Assembly: GCF_030063185.1 (NCBI RefSeq)
Contig: NZ_JASISP010000020.1
Span: forward strand, 21,467-85,466
Length of the DNA stretch: 64,000 bases
Direction: 5' to 3'
From: Arthrobacter sp. H35-D1
GTDB lineage: Bacteria; Actinomycetota; Actinomycetes; Actinomycetales; Micrococcaceae
Under the pieces are notes generated by a model. It made no database searches. It was given only the letters and a program-made list of their open reading frames with translations, and was not told where the DNA came from. Below are positions 60,577-64,000 of this stretch, piece after piece. The position numbers and the translations under genes were made by a program. Within the stretch, counting starts at the first letter, position 1, and the number at the start of each line of letters is the position of its first letter.

Positions 60577-61237
60577 GAGAGTCTCCTTCGACGCCAATCC
60601 AGTAGCATAAACACTTTTCCCACTTGTTTGTCCATGGCCTCGGCAAGAGAAGCAAGGCCACTGGGCATGTGCGCCGTGCAGTGGGCACGCGAAGTCGCTG
60701 ATCCGCTGTGGCTGTCATCAAGCGGTGGCCAGCGATGGGTCCGGGGCCATGGTCGGTGTTCTGGCGCACCAACGATGTCGTGAGCACGGCGGCACCGACA
60801 ATCGCCAGGGCTCCTCGAAGGTGATTGGCGCGGCTCCACCCACGATCGAAAGTCTCCCAAGCAATGGTGGTGGACGCGGCCGTGTTGCTTGCGAGCACGT
60901 TGTTCCGAGGGACATTGAACGCCAAAGTCACCACGAAACTGGCCAGTACGAGTCCCGCTCCGATGGTCCGAGTCGCACCCGGCGTCGGCGGCTCGTCGCT
61001 GACGAGCTGAGTGACGACCACCGCCGCTGCAGCTGCGGCCCCTCCGAAAAAGACTGACATGAATGGTGCCCTGACGGCCATTTCGTTGATCCTCCTCATA
61101 GTTGTGCTCGCCTCCCCTGCGGGCAGTATGCGCAACGCCGGCATGACGATGGTGGAGAATGCGAGGTAGATACCGCCTGCCAGACTCGCACCGATTGCCG
61201 TGATTATCGTGAGGGCTGTGCCAAGTGTGCCGAGCAT
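60443..61237 (-). CDS. DUF1772 (anthrone-oxygenase-like) membrane protein with anomalous C-terminus
   Basis: 264 residues. Residues 1-155 form a normal DUF1772 protein: four membrane helices, ITAIGASLAGGIYLAFSTIV, AFMSVFF-type helix 2 (RAPFMSVFFGGAAAAAAVVV), FNVPRNNVLAS and W-x-x-x-N (RGWSRANHLRGALAIVGAAV). The remaining about 100 residues are Arg/Pro-rich, not conserved, and overlap the start of the next gene by 134 bp in another frame. A stop codon has probably been lost or a frameshift occurred near 60730. ATG 61237 follows AAGGAAC. Confidence 0.7.
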   Translation of the reverse strand: MLGTLGTALTIITAIGASLAGGIYLAFSTIVMPALRILPAGEASTTMRRINEMAVRAPFMSVFFGGAAAAAAVVVTQLVSDEPPTPGATRTIGAGLVLASFVVTLAFNVPRNNVLASNTAASTTIAWETFDRGWSRANHLRGALAIVGAAVLTTSLVRQNTDHGPGPIAGHRLMTATADQRLRVPTARRTCPVALLLLPRPWTNKWEKCLCYWIGVEGDSHEQPVGYFPGRNPDSLDQTGCRTAAGHGALCGGVACHHPSTHVA

Positions 61238-61378
61238 CGTTGTCACGTTCCTTGTTGTTGTCAGCTGTCTGTTAGAAATGGGGTCAGCTCCTACTGGAGG
61301 GATGCCAGCCATGAAGGCAGCCCAGACGAGTCTTTGCCCGCTTGTTTTCTCTTGTGGCAAGTCAACATCATATTGGGC

Positions 61379-61422
61379 AGACGAACCATATTCTGTTGGC
61401 TCATATTCATACGTGTTCGTCT
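61379..61422. promoter_or_regulatory. Candidate AraC-regulator operator
   Basis: Inverted repeat AGACGAAC (61379-61386) / GTTCGTCT (61415-61422) with 28-bp spacing, and three CATATT copies (61369, 61387, 61402), immediately before the AraC-family gene and overlapping its -10 element TAGACT (61422-61427), which is 6 nt from the ATG. Confidence 0.45.
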
Positions 61423-61433
61423 AGACTCTGCCT

Positions 61434-62366
61434 ATGGATCCACTCAGCCACCTGCTTGACGGCCCCAGTGCTCGTCGCGCATTCGCCCTTCGGGTGGTCA
61501 TGAATCCGCCGTGGTCGATTGACGTGCAAGACTGTGCTCCGCTGACCGTGATCGTCGTGATGACTGGCAGCGCCTGGGTGGTTGCCGATGGTGAACGCCA
61601 CCGTCTCAAGCCTGGCGACGTCGCCGTCGTTCGTGGACCGATGCCGTATCGGGTCGCGGACCATCCAGCGCGAGAAAGGCATGTCATTGTGCATCCAGGA
61701 CAGACTTGCACAACACCCGCCGGCGAAGACGTTCAGCTCCGCATGAGCCGGGGTGTTCGCACGTGGGGCAATACTTCCGACGGTGAAACGACGATGCTGA
61801 TTGGCACCTATGAAACAGCAGCCCAGATAGGCAGGACGGTCACGGCAGTGCTCCCGAGGGTGGCGAGCGTTGACGCCAGTGCAATGAATCCGGCACTTCT
61901 GCAGGTCCTCGAGGAGGAGATTGGCACCGATGCACCGGGACAAGGCGGAGCCATTGACCGGCTGCTTGATGTTTTGCTCGTTCACGCCGTTCGAGCGTGG
62001 GTGCGCGAACACCCGGAACGAGCCTCCGGATGGCTGGCGGCAGAAATTGATCCGCTCGTCGCTGAGACCTTGGAGCTGTTTCACGATTCACCGGCGAACC
62101 CATGGACGATCGCATCGATGGGAACCACATTGAATGTGTCCCGCGCGACGGTAGCGAGCAGGTTTCGTGCTGCCGTCGGCGAACCGCCCATGACTTATCT
62201 GACCAAGTGGCGCATGCTGCTTGCAAGCGAAATGCTTGCCGACCCACGCCTCACCCTCACACGTATTGCAGAAAGGGTGGGATATGGAAGTCCGTTCGCG
62301 TTCAGTACCGCCTTTACAAGGCACTTCGGCACCAGCCCCGCTGCATATCGAAAACAAGGATCCTAG
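61434..62366 (+). CDS. AraC-family regulator with cupin N-terminus
   Basis: 310 residues. The N-terminal AraC-binding cupin (cupin-6 type; LTVIVVMTGSAWVVADGERH and LKPGDVAVVRGPMPYRV) precedes a C-terminal double HTH (about 215-305; LNVSRATVASRFRAAVGEPP and TRIAERVGYGSPFAFSTAF). Often next to NAD(P)-dependent or hydrolase genes; here divergent from the DUF1772-hydrolase pair, which is its likely target. No SD; probable leaderless start. Confidence 0.88.
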   Translation: MDPLSHLLDGPSARRAFALRVVMNPPWSIDVQDCAPLTVIVVMTGSAWVVADGERHRLKPGDVAVVRGPMPYRVADHPARERHVIVHPGQTCTTPAGEDVQLRMSRGVRTWGNTSDGETTMLIGTYETAAQIGRTVTAVLPRVASVDASAMNPALLQVLEEEIGTDAPGQGGAIDRLLDVLLVHAVRAWVREHPERASGWLAAEIDPLVAETLELFHDSPANPWTIASMGTTLNVSRATVASRFRAAVGEPPMTYLTKWRMLLASEMLADPRLTLTRIAERVGYGSPFAFSTAFTRHFGTSPAAYRKQGS

Positions 62367-62539
62367 ATGCCGAAGGCAGCGGTGACGCATCGACTGACAT
62401 GATCCGCGTAAACGATGGACGCAGCACTCCCAGCTTCACCACGTCTGCTTCCGAAGAGGCCGACAGCTCGCCCGTGCTCCGGGCACAGGCAGGCACTGTA
62501 GCGTTTGGACGTACATCCATTCCAGACAGGAGTACCGAC

Positions 62540-62893
62540 ATGCGCACCACAAGCATCATTGCGAATCTTCCAGTAGCCGACATAGTCAAGGCGAAGGGCT
62601 TCTACACCGACTATCTGGGGCTGGGAACCGAGGAATTCAACATGGGCTGGGTGGCTCGATACGCCTCACCCGACACTAAAACGACCGTCCAACTGGTCAC
62701 GCGTGATGCAACCGCGCCCGAAGACGCTGTCATTTCTGTTTTGACGGACGACATCCAGGGCGCCTATGAACAAGCCCAGCAGCTCGGCTACGAAATCGTG
62801 TACCCGCTAACTACTGAGTCGTGGGGACACCGGCGGTTCTTTGTCCGAGCACCGGACGGAAACGTGATCAACGTCGGGTACCATCCGGACTGA
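62540..62893 (+). CDS. VOC (glyoxalase/bleomycin-resistance-like) family protein
   Basis: 117 residues. IIANLPVADIVKAKGFYTDYL at the start and HRRFFVRAPDGNVINVGYHP at the end are typical of the family. ATG 62540 has AGGAG 7 nt upstream; the frame is open to 62102 through the AraC gene but only the part from 62540 is conserved. Function unassigned. Confidence 0.78.
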   Translation: MRTTSIIANLPVADIVKAKGFYTDYLGLGTEEFNMGWVARYASPDTKTTVQLVTRDATAPEDAVISVLTDDIQGAYEQAQQLGYEIVYPLTTESWGHRRFFVRAPDGNVINVGYHPD

Positions 62894-62941
62894 AACTACG
62901 GTGGAGAGCAGCCGTCCATGGTCTCCCTGTCTCGCAGTGGC

Positions 62942-62954
62942 TACAGTGGGTCGC
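62942..62954 (+). promoter_or_regulatory. Putative leaderless -10 element of the broken DUF3995 gene
   Basis: TACAGT followed by 7 nt and the ATG at 62955; no SD. Confidence 0.4.
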
Positions 62955-63461
62955 ATGACGCCCGCTAAAAGAGCACTTCTTAGCCGCCCTTTTGTGTGGA
63001 TCGCTTTCACAGCTGGCATGGTCCATGCCGGGTTCAGCTTGTACTGGGCTTTTGGAGGGCAGTGGCTGCTGGCCACTGTCGGCCAATGGGCAGTGTAACT
63101 GTCGGCCGGAGCACCACTTGGGGCAGGACTGGCCCTCGGTGGTATCGCTGTGGGAAAAATTCTGGCCGCATGCATCCCCCTTGCCGTCGCATAGGATCGC
63201 TTGTGCTGGCGAACGTTCTGGCGTGCGGTGAGCCGGGTCGGCGGCCCGCTCTTGGTGATCTATGGCGGCTTGAACACGCTTGTCAGCGGGGCTGTGCTTG
63301 CCGGGGGCATACGTCCTCAAGACGGTGACGATCCCATCGCGATGATCGGTCATGCATGGCTATGGGATCCCCTGTTCTTCTTTTGGGGTGCGGCGTTGGT
63401 CCTATCGCTTTGGTACTCCCGCAGGAGATCGCCGGAAGTGGCCGAGCACGTGGTGCGTTGA
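62955..63461 (+). pseudogene. Broken DUF3995-like membrane protein
   Basis: One reading frame with two internal stops. Piece 1: IAFTAGMVHAGFSLYWAFGG to QWAV, TAA (63096-63098); piece 2: APLGAGLALGGIAVGKILAA, TAG (about 63192-63194); piece 3: GGPLLVIYGGLNTLVSGAVL and AWLWDPLFFFWGAALVLSLW. The combined layout of four helices matches DUF3995 proteins (SFYWAxGG, LYGGxNLxxxG, LWDPWWLLGG). Confidence 0.65.
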
Positions 63462-63758
63462 CCACTCCAGTGCCAGTGGAGGCAAGGCCGGAAAACGACC
63501 GGCAAATAAGTCGCACCCGTTGTGCTGTTGGCATCAATGCGCCTGACTTCAACCTGCATCGTTGCCACTCCCTTGATCATTGACTAGGTGAATGTGGAGG
63601 GCCGGTAGACGCTTGGGCCCTCTTCGAAAGCTGGTTCGTTCCGCGGTGTGACGAGCGAAACCGCGCTGAAGTCTCTTGTTCCCCCCGTTACCCCCCAGAT
63701 GATTGCCCCATAGATGCCATGCCCGAGCCATATGTGCTCCTGGGTGGGGCTTTTGTTG
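63462..63758. other. Intergenic stretch without a supported gene
   Basis: No convincing reading frame, RNA or repeat between the broken DUF3995 gene and the HNH gene. Confidence 0.4.
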
Positions 63759-64000
63759 TCAGTTTTGTTGGTTGTGGGTGCTGTTGTGGTGGCTGCTTTT
63801 GTTCAGGCCGTGGTGGTAGGTGTTGCGGCGCGAGGTTTGGATGGGGTCAATCAGGTACGGGGCGGTGAAGGTAGGTGTGCCTTGAACCAGCTCCAGCCTC
63901 CATTCGCTGTGGTGAATCAGGGTGTGGTGAGGTCCGCAGAGCAAGGCAGCATTGCTGATATTGGTTTCCCCTCCGTGTTGCCACGGGATCACGTGGTGGG
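63759..64000 (-). CDS. HNH endonuclease-type protein, C-terminal part only
   Basis: Minus-strand frame open to the window edge. The visible part begins HHVIPWQHGGETNISNAAL and continues LLCGPHHTLIHHSEWRL, the HNH signature (His, Asn, His) with a zinc-binding Cys. This matches the C-terminus of DUF222/HNH proteins, abundant in Arthrobacter-type genomes, often in multiple copies. The N-terminus lies outside the window. Confidence 0.85.
   Translation of the reverse strand, partial: HHVIPWQHGGETNISNAALLCGPHHTLIHHSEWRLELVQGTPTFTAPYLIDPIQTSRRNTYHHGLNKSSHHNSTHNQQN

Noticed and set aside
63462..63758. Small frames before the HNH gene
   Set aside because: No start signal or similarity, and overlapping frames on both strands.

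Overview
The window is high-GC chromosomal DNA from an actinobacterium, most likely an Arthrobacter-like member of the Micrococcaceae. The evidence is a complete Pup-proteasome locus, RbpA, a fused PafB/PafC regulator, a Ppm1-type mannosyltransferase, frequent GTG/TTG starts and many putative leaderless promoters. No rRNA, tRNA or CRISPR array was recognised.

Layout. (1) 1-17.4 kb: conserved core cluster on the + strand: trmI (5' end outside the window), proteasomal ATPase arc/mpa, dop, pup, prcB, prcA, pafA, three FKBP-type prolyl isomerases (two lipoproteins, one cytosolic), pafBC, a small membrane protein, tatA, tatC and a HelY-type helicase. Together they cover Pup deamidation and ligation, Pup removal, substrate unfolding and degradation, DNA-damage regulation (PafBC) and Tat export. 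(2) 17.4-33.3 kb: housekeeping genes: amidohydrolase, polyprenol-phosphate mannosyltransferase, rbpA, an SPFH/NfeD pair, a divergent MocR (YczR-like)/YczE pair, an RlmA-type methyltransferase, a peptide deformylase, aconitase, an acetyltransferase, a UvrA-like ABC protein and an alpha/beta hydrolase. (3) 33.3-36.9 kb: an eroded mobile region that starts where a P-loop kinase reading frame is cut off. It holds remnants of a tyrosine recombinase, a Tn7-like TnsA/TnsB transposase pair and an IS30-type transposase. (4) 36.9-48 kb: accessory region: a ferritin-like protein with a Tat-like signal, a CHRD protein-class F sortase-cupredoxin group, a dienelactone hydrolase, a YjbR-like protein, a glucose-6-phosphate dehydrogenase paralogue, and several broken membrane-protein genes (MFS sugar porter, FUSC protein, a truncated GAP protein). 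(5) 48-56.8 kb: a complete molybdenum-hydroxylase operon: MobA-like nucleotidyltransferase, MoxR ATPase (CoxD), VWA protein (CoxE), XdhC/CoxF and the CoxS-CoxL-CoxM-CoxG set. CoxL carries the AYRGAGR signature of form II enzymes, so CO is not an assured substrate. (6) 56.8-64 kb: short-chain dehydrogenase, alpha/beta hydrolases, VOC proteins, a DUF1772 protein next to a divergent AraC regulator, a broken DUF3995 gene, and the C-terminus of an HNH endonuclease at the right edge.

I see no convincing new defence or biosynthetic system. The most informative unusual items are the decayed TnsA/TnsB element, the cluster of membrane-protein pseudogenes, the sortase-CHRD-cupredoxin group, a dense set of inverted repeats at 19.2-19.5 kb, a 32-bp-period repeat in front of the cox operon, and the recurrent TANNNT-N6/7-start leaderless signature.
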